A stretch of 64,000 bases of DNA from DASXKD01 sp963734725 (GTDB lineage: Bacteria; Actinomycetota; Actinomycetes; Streptosporangiales; Streptosporangiaceae). The stretch lies in assembly GCA_963734725.1 (NCBI GenBank), contig CAVTIX010000016.1:62001-126000 (forward strand). Direction: 5' to 3'. This document shows, piece after piece, positions 35,254-45,339 of this stretch. Every line of letters begins with the position of its first letter. The stretch's first letter is position 1. A model generated the notes under the pieces. That model saw nothing but the letters and a program-made list of their open reading frames with translations. It searched no databases and was not told the origin of the DNA. The position numbers and the translations under genes are program-made.

Positions 35254-35275
35254 TCACGCGGGTCCGCTCCTAGTC

Positions 35276-36760
35276 ATGCTCGAAAACAGCCAGGTAGAAC
35301 CCGCCACAGTGGAGAGCAGGGCCGGCGCGCCGCGGCCCGCGACAGCTCGCGCCCACCTGGCCGCGGCCGTGCTGCGGCGGCACTGGCTGGCCGCCGTGCT
35401 GCTGGCTGCCGGGCTGGTGCTCCGGGTGCTCGCCCAGTTCGCCTACCGGCCCGTGCTGTTCTACATCGACACCACGCGGTACCTGTACAACGACGCCCAG
35501 GGCATGGACCCGGTCGGCTACAAGGGGCCGCTGCGGGTGCTCCTGGCGGTCACGAACCTCAACACGATCGCCGCCGTGCAGCATCTGCTGGGCCTGGCCA
35601 TGGCCGTGGCCATCTACGTCCTGCTGCTGCGCCGTGGGGCGCCCCGCTGGCTGGGCGCGCTGGCCATGGCGCCGCTGCTGCTGGACGCCTACCAGATCCA
35701 GATCGAGCAGACGGTCATGCCGGACACCTGGTTCGAGGCGCTGGTCGTGGCCGGCCTGGCCATCTTGCTGTGGCGGCCGGCCCCGGGCTGGCGGGCGGCC
35801 CTGGCCGGCGGACTGGTGCTGGGCACCTCGGCCGTCTTCGCGCAGATCGGCGAGGCGCTGCTGCTGCCCGCGGTGCTGTACCTGCTCGTGCTCGGCGGCG
35901 GCTGGCGGCGGGCCCTCGGCAGGGCGGGGGTGCTCTGCGCGGCGTTCATCCTCCCGATCCTGACCTACTGCACGATCAACTTCCTGGCCGTCGGTGACTT
36001 CTTCCTCTCGCACACCGGCGTCACCTCGGTGTACGGCCGGATGGCGGCGGCCGCGGACTGCGATACCCTGCGGCTGACCCCGGCCGAGCGCGGGATGTGC
36101 CCGACCAGGGCCCAGCAGGCGAGGGGCCCCGACTCGCTGGAGTTCGACCAGGACTCGCCGGTCCAGCGCTACTACGCCGACCTGCCCCGCGACCGGGTGG
36201 ACGCGCTGATCACCGACTTCAACCACCGGGTGCTGGCCCAGCAGCCGCTGCGCGTGCTCCGCGCCTACGCCCGCGACGTAGTGCGGCTGTTCGCGCTGAC
36301 CCGGGACGGCGCCCCCGGCGTGACGGCCATCTCCCGCTGGCAGTTCCAGACCGCCTACCCGTACTTCCCGCCGCACGCCTCCCGGCAGGTCGTGGACACT
36401 GCGACCGACCGCTTCGGCGGCGGCCGCCCGGCCGTCTGGGCCCCAGCCGCCAGGTTCCTGCGCGGCTACCAGTTGCACGGCGGCTACACCCCGGGGCCGC
36501 TGCTGGCCCTGTGCACGCTGGCCGGGCTGGCCGGCTCGGTGAGCCTGCTGGCGCGCGGGCGCGCCGCCCGGCGGGCCCGCGAGCCCGCCCGGGCCTGCCT
36601 GCTTCTCTTCGCCTCGGCGGTGTCGGTGCTGCTGGTCTCCGACCTGTTCGAGTTCTCCTGGCGATACCAGGTCCACGGGCTGGTCACGCTGGTACCGGCC
36701 GGCGCCCTCGGCGTCACCGTGCTGCTCCAGGTGGCCCAGGCCCGGCGGGCGCCCGGCTGA
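35276..36760 (+). CDS. Multispanning GT-C-type glycosyltransferase-like membrane protein
   Basis: A 494-residue protein with about 10 membrane segments, an early loop FYIDTTRYLYNDAQGMDPVGYKGPL with acidic residues typical of PMT/ArnT-like enzymes, and a large extracytoplasmic loop between TM8 and TM9 (about 245-390) with two Cys. No exact family was recognised. It follows the mannosyltransferase-like gene by 22 bp and precedes a GH38 alpha-mannosidase by 79 bp, so this stretch looks like a mannose-glycan assembly and turnover set. Confidence 0.65.
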   Translation: MLENSQVEPATVESRAGAPRPATARAHLAAAVLRRHWLAAVLLAAGLVLRVLAQFAYRPVLFYIDTTRYLYNDAQGMDPVGYKGPLRVLLAVTNLNTIAAVQHLLGLAMAVAIYVLLLRRGAPRWLGALAMAPLLLDAYQIQIEQTVMPDTWFEALVVAGLAILLWRPAPGWRAALAGGLVLGTSAVFAQIGEALLLPAVLYLLVLGGGWRRALGRAGVLCAAFILPILTYCTINFLAVGDFFLSHTGVTSVYGRMAAAADCDTLRLTPAERGMCPTRAQQARGPDSLEFDQDSPVQRYYADLPRDRVDALITDFNHRVLAQQPLRVLRAYARDVVRLFALTRDGAPGVTAISRWQFQTAYPYFPPHASRQVVDTATDRFGGGRPAVWAPAARFLRGYQLHGGYTPGPLLALCTLAGLAGSVSLLARGRAARRAREPARACLLLFASAVSVLLVSDLFEFSWRYQVHGLVTLVPAGALGVTVLLQVAQARRAPG

Positions 36761-39366
36761 CCCTCACTGCTGTTTCCGCACGGCAACCCGGCGACCGGCG
36801 GGGTCGGCCGGGTGCCCCGTCGCGTGTGACGATGAGGACGTGCGGATCGTGCGGGCAGAGTCCACCCCGTTGTTCGTCAGCACCGGCCACGGCCGGTGCC
36901 AGGTGGTCCGGGTCACGGTGGCAGGCGGGGGCGAGCAGCGCACGCCAGCCCGCGTGCTTGTCCGGGCGGAGGGGCCGGAGGTCACCACGCGGCAGCCGTT
37001 CTTCATTGAAAAACTCCCGGCCGACGCGGAAGTGACAGCCGAGGTTCCGGTGACTGTCGCCGCCCCGCACGGGCCGGGCAGCAAGCTGGGCATCACGGTG
37101 ATCGCCGAGGGCCCCGGCACCCGGGCTGAGCTTGTGGCCGAGCTCACCGTCGCCGAGCCGGGCTGGACCATCTGGATGATCTGCCACTTCCACTACGACC
37201 CGGTGTGGTGGAACACCCAGGGCGGCTTCACCGAGGCCGGGCTGGCGATGCCGGATGAGGACGGCGCGCTGCCCGACGTGCGCACCGCGTTCGAGCTGGT
37301 GCGGCTGCACCTGGACGCGGCCCGCGACGACCCCGACTACAAGTTCGTGCTGGCTGAGGTGGATTACCTCAAGCCGTACTTCGACGCCCACCCGCAGGAC
37401 CGGGCGGAGCTGCGTGACCTGATCGCGGCGGGGCGCGCGGAACTCGTCGGCGGCGCGTACAACGAGCCCAACACCAACCTGACCTCGGCCGAGTCCACGA
37501 TCCGCAACATCGTCTACGGGCTCGGGCAGCAGCGCGACGTGCTCGGCGTGGACCCGTCGGTGGCCTGGGCGCTGGACGCGTTCGGCCACGATCCCGGCTA
37601 TCCGGGGCTGATGGCGGCGGCCGGGATGACCGGGTCCGCGTGGGCGCGCGGGCCGTTCCACCAGTGGGGGCCGTGGCGCACGGTGGGTGACAACGCCAGG
37701 ATGCAGTTCCCCAGCGAGTTCGAGTGGATCTCCCCCGACGGCAGGGGCCTGCTGACCAGTTACATGGCCAACCACTACGGCGCAGGCTGGGTCATTCACC
37801 AGGCCGCCGACCTGGCGGCCGCCAAGGAGGAGGCGCTCGGGCAGCTCGCGCTGCTCGCCCCGGTGGCGGCGACCAGGAACGTGCTGCTGCCGGTCGGCGC
37901 CGACCACGTCATTCCGCCGCGGTGGGCGACCGCGGTGCACCGGGACTTCGCCGCGCGCTACGTGTGGCCGCGGTGCGTGACCGGGCTGCCGCGGGAGTTC
38001 TTCGCGGCGGTGCGCGCCGAAGCCGCCGAGCGCGGGATCTGGCTCACCCCGCAGACCCGGGACATGAACCCGGTCTACCCGGGCAAGGACGTCTCCTACA
38101 TCGACACCAAGCAGGCGCAGCGGGCCGCCGAGGTGGCGGTGTCCGACGGCGAGCGGCTGGCCACGCTGGCCTGGCTGGCCGGCGCGCCACTACCCGGCAG
38201 AGTCGCTGGACAAGGCCTGGCGGCAACTGGTGTTCGGCGCGCACCACGACGCGATCACCGGCACCGAGTCCGACCAGGTGTACCTGGACCTGCTCGGCGG
38301 GTGGCGCGAGGCGTTCGAGCGGGGTGACTCGGTGCGCGAGGAGGCGGCCGGTTTCCTGGCCAGCCTGGTCAATACGACGCGGAAAAACGAAAGCGGGGCC
38401 GGCCCGGATCCCCCCGGCGGGCCGTGGTCGTGTTCAACACCTTGTCCTGGCCCCGGGCCGGACTGGCCACGCTCACTCTCACATTCGCCGAACCTGGGGT
38501 GCCGTGGCTGGCCTTGTCCGACGAGACCGGGGCCGCAGCGCCATTCCTGGCCGAGGGGATCCGCCGGCACCCCGACCACACCCTGGCCAGCGTCACGATC
38601 ACGTTCCGGGCGGAGGCGCCCGCGCTGGGCTATCGCAGCTACTGGGTGACCGCCGCGGCCGGTTCCGGCGGCGAGCCTGGGCCCGGGGCCGGGCCGACGC
38701 CCGGCGCGGGCTGGACCGGCATGCCGGGCACGGTGATCGCCAACGAGGCGTTCGAGGTGGCGGCGGACCCGGCGCGGGGCGGCGGACTGGGCCGGATCAC
38801 CAACCGGCGGACGGGCGCCGGGCTGCTCCGCGGCCTGGGCAACGAGCTGGTGCTCGCCGAGGAGTACCCGGCGCACCCGCGCTGGGGTGAGGGGCCGTGG
38901 CTGCTGTGCCCGAAGGGGCCGGGGTCAGGGTCCGGCGGCGCCCCGGCGGAGGTGGCGGCGCAGCGCTGCGCGCTCGGCGCCCGGCTGATCGCCCAGTTCC
39001 CGCTCGGGGACCTGCGGATCACCCAGGAGACGATCCTGTGGGACGGCCTGGACCGGGTGGAGTTCCGCACGCACGTGGACGGGTCGATCGGGCAGGACCG
39101 GATGCTGCGTGTCCGGTTCCCCGCGCAAGTGCCGGGCGCGCTCCCGGTGTTCCAGTGCGCGACCGCCGTGGTCGGCCGGCCGTTCGGGGTGGCCGACATG
39201 GACGTGGGCCAGGACGCGTTCACCCTGGACAATCCGGCCTGCGAGTGGTTCGGCCTGGGCGCCGCCGCGCGGGTGTCGGCGGGAGGCCACACCTGGGCGA
39301 TCGGCGTGGCCGAGGTCATCGTCCCGGGCGGCGGCGAGACGGGCGGCAACGATGGCCCATCCGCAC

Positions 39367-39433
39367 ATATCACGCGAAACGGCCCCTCTGATGCCGGAGT
39401 TATCCAGGTTTGTCCAACCGGTTCGCGTGATAT
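39367..39433. repeat. Inverted repeat inside the mannosidase gene
   Basis: ATATCACGCGAA (39367-39378) and its reverse complement (39422-39433) flank 43 bp. The right arm belongs to TTCGCGTGATATCAC (39422-39436), whose reverse complement appears again at 40683-40697. All lie in coding sequence and contain GTGATATCAC, a perfect palindrome, in two of three cases. Confidence 0.65.
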
Positions 39434-39443
39434 CACGGGTTCT

Positions 39444-39551
39444 GGCCCGAGGCCGGGCGCGGGCGTGGCTGGCCCGAGGCCGGGCGCGGGCGTGGCTGGC
39501 CCGAGGCCGGGCGCGGGCGTGGCTGGCCCGAGGCCGGGCGCGGGGGTGGCT
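39444..39551 (+). repeat. Four 27-bp in-frame tandem repeats
   Basis: Four contiguous units (39444, 39471, 39498, 39525), the last with one change, encode GPRPGAGVA four times inside the alpha-mannosidase. They adjoin the inverted repeat at 39367-39433, making a 190-bp low-complexity insertion in the enzyme. Confidence 0.9.
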
Positions 39552-41668
39552 GGCTGGCGGGCGGGTGTGCGGGAACTGGTTGCCGCGCTGGCCGGCGCCG
39601 GGGTCACCGCGACGTGCTCCCGCGCGGACGGCCCGCGATACGGGTCGCTCGACCTGGACTCGAACCTGCCCGACGTCCGAATCGCGGTCGGCGGCCCCGA
39701 CGTGAATCCGTGGACGGCGCGCCTGGTCGCCGGGCTCGGCCCCGCCGCCGCGGACGTGACCGCCCGGCTGGCCGCCCCCGGCGGCGCGCAGGTCTGGGTG
39801 CCCGCGGCCCGGCCCCGGGCGGAGCTGTTCACCGCCAGCGCGGACGTCCGGGGGGACCGCGACCTGCCGGTGCTGATCGTGTCCGGCGCGGACCTGCCGG
39901 CGGCCGTCGCGGAACTCACCGCCGACCTGGCCGACGCGGTGATCGACGCGGAACTGGCCGGGGCCGCGCCGGGCGCGGCGACGCCCGGCGGCCCGGGGCC
40001 GCATGACCGGTTGCTCGGCTCGCACAGCGTGGCGCTGCTGAACCGGGGCACGCCCAGCAGTCTGGTCACCACGGACGGCACGATGTACATCACGCTGATG
40101 CGGGCGTCGAGCGCCTGGCCGGCCGGGGTGTGGATCGACGGGACCCGGCGCACGGTTCCCGACGGCAGCAGTTTCGCGTGGCAGCACTGGCGCCACGAAT
40201 TCCGGTACGCGCTGGCCGCCGGGACCGGCGACTGGCGCGAGGCCGGCTTCGTCATGGCCGGCCAGGAGTACAACCACGACATGCTCACTTGCGAAACCGG
40301 CCTGCACGACGGCCCGCTGCCCCCCTCGGCCAGCCTGGCCGAGGTCAGCACGCCGGGCCGTGCGCGCCCGGCCGCCTTGTTGTCCACGCTCAAACCGCAC
40401 GGCAACCCGCTGGCTAGCGGGCAGCCCGGCCAGCCTGGGCGGGCGGCGGGCGTGACCATCCGGCTGCGGGACGCCGACGGCCTGCCTGCGGCGCCCACCC
40501 AAGCCCAGGTCAGCCTGCTGCACGGGATCACGGCTGCCCAGGTGAGCGACCTGACCGAGCGCGCCGGCGGTCCTGCGGTCGAGGTGGCGGACGGCCGCGC
40601 GCTGGTCGCGGTCCCCCCGGCCAGCCTGATCACCATCGCCGCCACGACGCCTGAGGAGGCGCCTGCTCATCAGCCGTTTCCGGTGATATCACGCGAAGTG
40701 GCTCCACAAACCACTACAAACCAGGCGCCAGCCGAGCCATTTCCGGCGATAAGCGGGGCGGAACCGGTGCAGCCCGTGTTCACCCGGTATTGGCTGCACG
40801 GTAAGGGACCCGCCCCGGCCGGGAATATGCCGGTGGCCGTGCACCTGTCCCCTGGCCACATCACGCTGGCCGACCCCGCTGACCGGCAGGCCAGGCCGTC
40901 ACCGCTGTACCTATCGGTCGCCTGCGGACCCAGCGGCGCGACGGGCGAGGTGACGCTCGATATCCCGCCCGGGCTGGCGGTGGCCGGGCCGGACGGCGCC
41001 ACCCCCGGCCCGCTGCGCTATACGCTCGACGCCGACTGCCCGCACCGGGAGTGGGAACTGTCGGTGACGGCCCGGCCTGGCGCCCGTCCGGGGCGGTACT
41101 TCGTGGCCGCACAGATCCCCGGCGGCCCGGGCCAGGTGCTGGAGGACGCGGTGCTGGTCACCGTCGGCGAGCCGCCCCCGCCGTCGCGGGTCATGCCGCG
41201 TGCCGAGCGGGACGCCCTGCTGGTGGCCGACCTGGTGGCGCGGGAAGCCGAGATGGAGGTGGCCGTGGCGCCCACCGTCCTCGAAGTTGCTCCGGGCGAG
41301 TGCGCCACGCTGGCCGTGCGACTGGTCAACCGGACAGCCAGCGTGATCCGTGGCGAGTCCCAGCTCATGTCGCCGTGGGGTACCTGGCGCGAGGCCCGGC
41401 CGTGGACCCAGGGGTTCACCGCGGGCCCGGGTGAGACCGTCCGGCTCGCCTACACCGTGGCGCTGACCGCGGGCGCCCGGCCGGGATCGCACTGGTGGGC
41501 GCTGGCCAAGGTGATGTACTTCGGCCGCGTCCGTTACACCGAAGCCGCGCAGATCCGGATCACCGGCTAACCGCACGGGCCGCTGGGCGTGGTGCTGGTC
41601 ATCATGGGCTACTGGGCGGGGATGCCGCTGCGCGGCCAGGCATCCCCGCCCAGCGTCCTCCCGCCCAC

Positions 41669-42817
41669 TTATGCTGCGGCGATCCCCTCGCCGCCGACCG
41701 CGCCGGGCACCACGACGCTGCCAATCTCGGTGAGCGTGCCTGCGGTGACGGAGAACTCATCCACGTTGCCGTCGCCGCCGGCCTGCACGTACAGGAACCG
41801 GCCGTCCGGCGTGGCGCTGGAGTCCACGGTCCCCGGGTCGGTTGCGGTCTGGCCGAGCAAGGTCAGCTGACCCTGCGCGTCCGAGGTGAAGCGGGTGAGG
41901 TTGCCGCTGCCGGCGTTGGAGGTGAACAGTTGCACGCCCACGGCGGTCACCCAGCAGGTGGCCGACTGCCCGGTGTCCACCGCGTCGATCTGGGCAATGG
42001 CGCCGTCGGTGTGCAGCGCGAAGGTAGCCAGGGCGCTGGGGCCGGCCTCGGCGATCACCAGGTCACCGGCGGGGTCGAACGTGGCAGCGAACGGGACGGT
42101 GCCCGGCTCGGAGTTCACCACCGGGCTGGGGGTAAGGGTGCCGCCGGGCCGGACGCCGAACACATCGACGTCGTTTCCGTTGGCCTTGGTGGTGACGATG
42201 AGCTGGGCGCCATCGGGAGAGAACGCGACCTGGCCGGGCGTGTTAGTGAACTGCGGGGTGGCCGTCGGATCGAGGTGCAACAGGCGCTTCGACCCGTGGA
42301 TGGGGAACAAGCGCCCGGCGAACACCCGGTAACCGCGGACGGACCCGCCGTTGAGGGCATTCAGAACATAGACGAGGTTGCCGTGCACGGCCACGCTGAC
42401 CGGGAACCTCCCACCAGAAGAAATCACCTGCTGGCGGAACAGGTGGTGCCCGTGAGCGACGAAAACCGTGACCGTGTCGCTGCCCGCGTTCACCGCGTAA
42501 AGCAGGGAATGCCGCGAATCGTAGGTCAGCGAGCCCTGGGAGGCCAGGTGATCGACGACCGAGCCGGTGAGCTGGCCGCCCAGCCCGCCGGTGTTGTAGC
42601 TGCCCGCGAACGACAAGGCGCCGTCGGCGGCCCGCCGGTAGGCGACCACCTGGTTGCCCGCGGTGTTGTCGGTCTGGACGAAGACGACGTGGCTGGCGCC
42701 GCCGAAGCCGGCACCGCGCCCGGTCGCCGCGCTAGCCGGCCCGGCGAAGACCGTGACCACAGCCAGCGCGGTGACGGCCAGGACGGCCGCAGAGCCAATA
42801 CGCCCGGGATACCTCAT
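41669..42817 (-). CDS. Secreted beta-propeller (lactonase/YncE-like)
   Basis: A 382-residue protein with a signal peptide (RIGSAAVLAVTALAVVTVFAGPASAA) and repeated blade motifs: VVFVQTDNTAGNQVVAYRRAADGAL, SLLYAVNAGSDTVTVF, GQVAFSPDGAQLIVTTKANGNDVDVF, FAATFDPAGDLVIAEAGPSALATF, GTVDSSATPDGRFLYVQAGGDGNVDEF. This is the seven-bladed Lactonase/YVTN layout. These proteins may bind ligands or have lactonase activity; no catalytic assignment is possible. ATG 42817 has GGAGGAGAG upstream. It is divergent from the BNR-repeat protein at 42999. Confidence 0.85.
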   Translation of the reverse strand: MRYPGRIGSAAVLAVTALAVVTVFAGPASAATGRGAGFGGASHVVFVQTDNTAGNQVVAYRRAADGALSFAGSYNTGGLGGQLTGSVVDHLASQGSLTYDSRHSLLYAVNAGSDTVTVFVAHGHHLFRQQVISSGGRFPVSVAVHGNLVYVLNALNGGSVRGYRVFAGRLFPIHGSKRLLHLDPTATPQFTNTPGQVAFSPDGAQLIVTTKANGNDVDVFGVRPGGTLTPSPVVNSEPGTVPFAATFDPAGDLVIAEAGPSALATFALHTDGAIAQIDAVDTGQSATCWVTAVGVQLFTSNAGSGNLTRFTSDAQGQLTLLGQTATDPGTVDSSATPDGRFLYVQAGGDGNVDEFSVTAGTLTEIGSVVVPGAVGGEGIAAA

Positions 42818-42998
42818 GCGCTCTCCTCCACAACGTTGGGGTTGCCATGAGTAGATTCGGCGCCCCCACGGCCCCGCATTGCCGACGCTGGCAGCCGGGC
42901 TGGCCGTGCCGCCCGGCGCACCGGGATTTCCCGGGAACGGCTCCGGCGCCGTTCCGGACCGTAGAATCCCAGCAGCGCTTGGCCTTCCGGGAGGGCAG

Positions 42999-44327
42999 AT
43001 GAGGATCAGGGCCGTGGTGCCGGGAGCCGTGTTCGCGCTCATCGGGCTGTGCTGCGGGGTACCGTCGGCCAGTGCGGCCACGGCGGCCACGGCCGGGCAC
43101 GGTGGCTGGACCACGGAACAGCGGTGGGGCCCGCACGATGACTGGGAGCCGAACATCGCGGCTGACCCCTCGTCGTCGTGGCTCTACCAGATGACCACGC
43201 AGTACGGCGGGCGCCGGGTGTGCCGCCCTCGCATGAACCACTGCATCCTGTTCCGGTCCTCACCGGACCGTGGGCGCACCTGGCACCAGGCCATCGTCAT
43301 GCCCAGGAGGCAGTGCCCGCCGGGCAAGTTCTGCCGACTTGCGGCCTGGCAGAACGACCCGGGGGTTGCCGTCTCCTCGTCCGGGGTCGTCTACGCGGCG
43401 TGGATGAACCAGTGGGACGTGACGTTCGCCAAGTCCCGTGACCACGGCCGGACCTGGACTGGGCTGCACGACTTCCGGCGCGCCCTCGGTATCTCGTTCA
43501 CCGACAAGCCGTGGATCGCGATCTCTCCCGGCGGCAAGGACGTGTACGTCGCCTTCAACAGCAGTGACTCCTATATCTCCGCCTCGCACGACTACGGGCA
43601 GACCTGGTCGCGGCCGGTGCAGACGAACACGAACGGGCGGTACTGGTTCGCCGAGGCGGGCGCGGTCGCGCCGGATCGCCACGTGTACTTCGCCGAGAGC
43701 GCCGAGCACCAGAATGCGAAGGGCGACGTCCGGCTCGCGGTGCTCTCCTCCGCCAACGGCGGCGCCTCGTGGCGGACCACCTACGTCGCCCGCAGCCAGC
43801 AGCAGCCGCACTGCCCGGTGAGGGACTGCCCGAACGACTTCTACGGCGCGCAGATCGCGCTGGCCATCGACCCCAGGGGAACCATCCTCGCCGCCTACGT
43901 CGCGAACGCCGGCTCACAGGCGCCGATGCGGCTGTATGCGATCACCTCGGCCGACGGCGGCAGGTCCTGGAGTGCCCCGCGCAGCCTGGGCGCCCGCGGC
44001 ACCAAGGTCGGGGCCGACTTCCCGAAGGTGGCGGCCGGCCCGCGTCCCGGTGACTTCCGGGTCGCCTGGGAGGACGACGGCAACGGCGCCACCGCGTGGA
44101 ACGTCTGGTACCGGGCGACGGCGAACGGCGGTGCCTCGTGGAGCCGCACGGTCCGGCTGTCGAACCGCGGATCCGGGGCGCCGTACAAGAGCCGCGCCGG
44201 CTTCCGGTTCCCCTACGGCGACTACTTCGGCATCACGGTGGACAGTCACGGCACCAGTTACGTGGCGTGGAGCGAGGGCACCAACTACGACGGTCCCGGC
44301 GGCACCTGGTGGGCGCGTAATCACTGA
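42999..44327 (+). CDS. Secreted BNR/Asp-box sialidase-like protein
   Basis: A 442-residue protein with a signal peptide (MRIRAVVPGAVFALIGLCCGVPSASAA) and at least six Asp-box type motifs at regular spacing: SSPDRGRTW, SRDHGRTW, SHDYGQTW, SSANGGASW, SADGGRSW and ANGGASW. The fold is therefore a six-bladed propeller as in sialidases, but the catalytic Arg triad and Tyr/Glu pair could not be assigned, so it may be a non-catalytic binding protein. ATG 42999 has GGGAGGGCAG upstream. It forms a divergent pair of secreted propellers with 41669-42817. Confidence 0.85.
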   Translation: MRIRAVVPGAVFALIGLCCGVPSASAATAATAGHGGWTTEQRWGPHDDWEPNIAADPSSSWLYQMTTQYGGRRVCRPRMNHCILFRSSPDRGRTWHQAIVMPRRQCPPGKFCRLAAWQNDPGVAVSSSGVVYAAWMNQWDVTFAKSRDHGRTWTGLHDFRRALGISFTDKPWIAISPGGKDVYVAFNSSDSYISASHDYGQTWSRPVQTNTNGRYWFAEAGAVAPDRHVYFAESAEHQNAKGDVRLAVLSSANGGASWRTTYVARSQQQPHCPVRDCPNDFYGAQIALAIDPRGTILAAYVANAGSQAPMRLYAITSADGGRSWSAPRSLGARGTKVGADFPKVAAGPRPGDFRVAWEDDGNGATAWNVWYRATANGGASWSRTVRLSNRGSGAPYKSRAGFRFPYGDYFGITVDSHGTSYVAWSEGTNYDGPGGTWWARNH

Positions 44328-44425
44328 GCCCGCGCCGTTCCCGGCGTGCCCTGCCCGGCGCCCGGCCGCGGGTCTCGTCATAACGTGGGAACCGTGACGG
44401 CCTTAGCTACGTCCAAGCAACCGTG

Positions 44426-45339
44426 ATGTCCTCTGCGGCACGCTCTGGCAGGCTTGCTGACAGGCCCCATGGCGGCCATCACCGGGGCCTGGCGCCGGGC
44501 AGGGCACGGGCCAGGGCGCGCGCGCTGGCGGGCGGTGGCGCCGCGGCGGCCGGGATCCTCGTTGCGGTTCTGGGCAGCACCGGCGCGGCGGCCAGCCCGG
44601 CCCTGGCCGGCCTGTCCTCGGTGGCCATCGGGGCGCCTTCGCCGTCCTCCAGCCACTCCACCAGGTCGCTCTCGCCCTCGCCGAGCAAATCCCCCTCTCC
44701 CAGCCCCTCACCGTCACCGAGCAAGTCGCCCTCCCCAGCCCCTCACCGTCACCGAGCAAGTCGCCCTCCCCCAGCCCCTCACCGTCACCGAGCAAGTCGC
44801 CCTCCCCCAGCCCCTCACCGTCGCCCAGCAAGTCGCCATCGCCGAGCAACTCACCTTCGCCCAGCCCTTCACCGTCGCCGAGCAAGTCGCCCTCGGCCAG
44901 CCCGTCACCGTCGCGCTCCGGGTCGGCTGCGCCCAGCAATTCCCTGGCCAGCGGTGCTCCCACTCGGCTCCCAGGTGTGACCGCGCCGCTCGCCTCCGCG
45001 CCGCAGTTGCCGCGCGGAACCGCTCTGTCTGCGCCGAGCCCGACCGGTAACCTCGCCAACCTGTTCCCCGTGGTCACGCCCGCTCCGACTGCCCCCGCCG
45101 GGCCTACCGCGCCCGGCGCGGGCAGGGCTCAGCACGAATCGGCGGGCGCGAGCGCTGGAGCGGCCACCACACTGACCGCTGACACCGGGGTATTGGGCAC
45201 CCCCCAGAGCAAGCTGATTGCCCTGCTGCTCACCCTCGCGGCCGGGATCGCCGCCTTCGGCATCTGGTTCGCCGCCTCCGGGCCCGCCCGGAGAATTGTG
45301 GGTTCACTGGCCCGCCGGCGCGGCCACCACACCAGGTAG
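44426..45339 (+). pseudogene. Ser/Pro/Lys-repeat surface protein, frame broken in the repeats
   Basis: The N-terminal frame encodes a signal-like segment (AGGGAAAAGILVAVLGSTGAAASPALAG) then a (SP)n(SK)-type repeat. At 44733-44736 one repeat has CCCC where its siblings have CCCCC, which throws the frame out. The corrected frame continues the Ser/Pro repeats, then a Pro/Ala/Thr-rich stalk (PLASAPQLPRGTALSAPSPTGN), and ends with a membrane anchor LIALLLTLAAGIAAFGIWFAAS and a basic tail RRIVGSLARRRGHHTR. Length when corrected would be about 304 residues. It looks like a cell-wall-spanning, membrane-anchored stalk protein. Its 3' end overlaps the histidine kinase gene by 36 bp on the opposite strand. 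Confidence 0.65.
44708..44850 (+). repeat. 36-bp tandem repeats encoding SPSPSKSPSPSP
   Basis: Units start at 44708 (35 bp, one C missing), 44743, 44779 and 44815 (partly diverged), each beginning TCACCGTCACCGAGCAAGTC. Weaker copies continue to about 44925. The repeats and the C5 tract make this region prone to slippage. Confidence 0.9.

Larger units (their letters stand above)
36840..41570 (+). pseudogene. GH38 alpha-mannosidase with two compensating frameshifts
   Basis: Total length 4731 bp equals 1577 codons, so the two shifts cancel. The first frame has the GH38 zinc motif in ICHFHYDPVWW (His116, Asp120) and nucleophile Asp246 in WALDAFGHDPG. Near 38190 the frame moves by +1 and continues HYPAESLDKAWRQLVFGAHHDAITGTESDQVYLDLLGG, another conserved GH38 block. 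Near 38390-38430 it returns to the original frame with VVVFNTLSWPRAGLATL and runs to TAA 41570. Such enzymes hydrolyse alpha-mannosides. No signal peptide is seen, so action is probably cytoplasmic. The C-terminal half contains repeat-rich insertions at 39360-39551 and around 40680. If the shifts are base-call errors the enzyme is intact. Confidence 0.8.

Noticed and set aside
38639..40645. 668-residue reverse frame across the mannosidase
   Set aside because: Ser/Pro/Ala/Arg-rich antisense sequence; the forward frame has GH38 features.
44708..44925. Possible CRISPR array
   Set aside because: The 36-bp units are contiguous with no unique spacers and encode a protein repeat.
44714..45077. Reverse frame with repeated GDGEGLGEGDLL units
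   Set aside because: It is the antisense of the 36-bp Ser/Pro repeats; the forward strand has a signal segment and membrane anchor.
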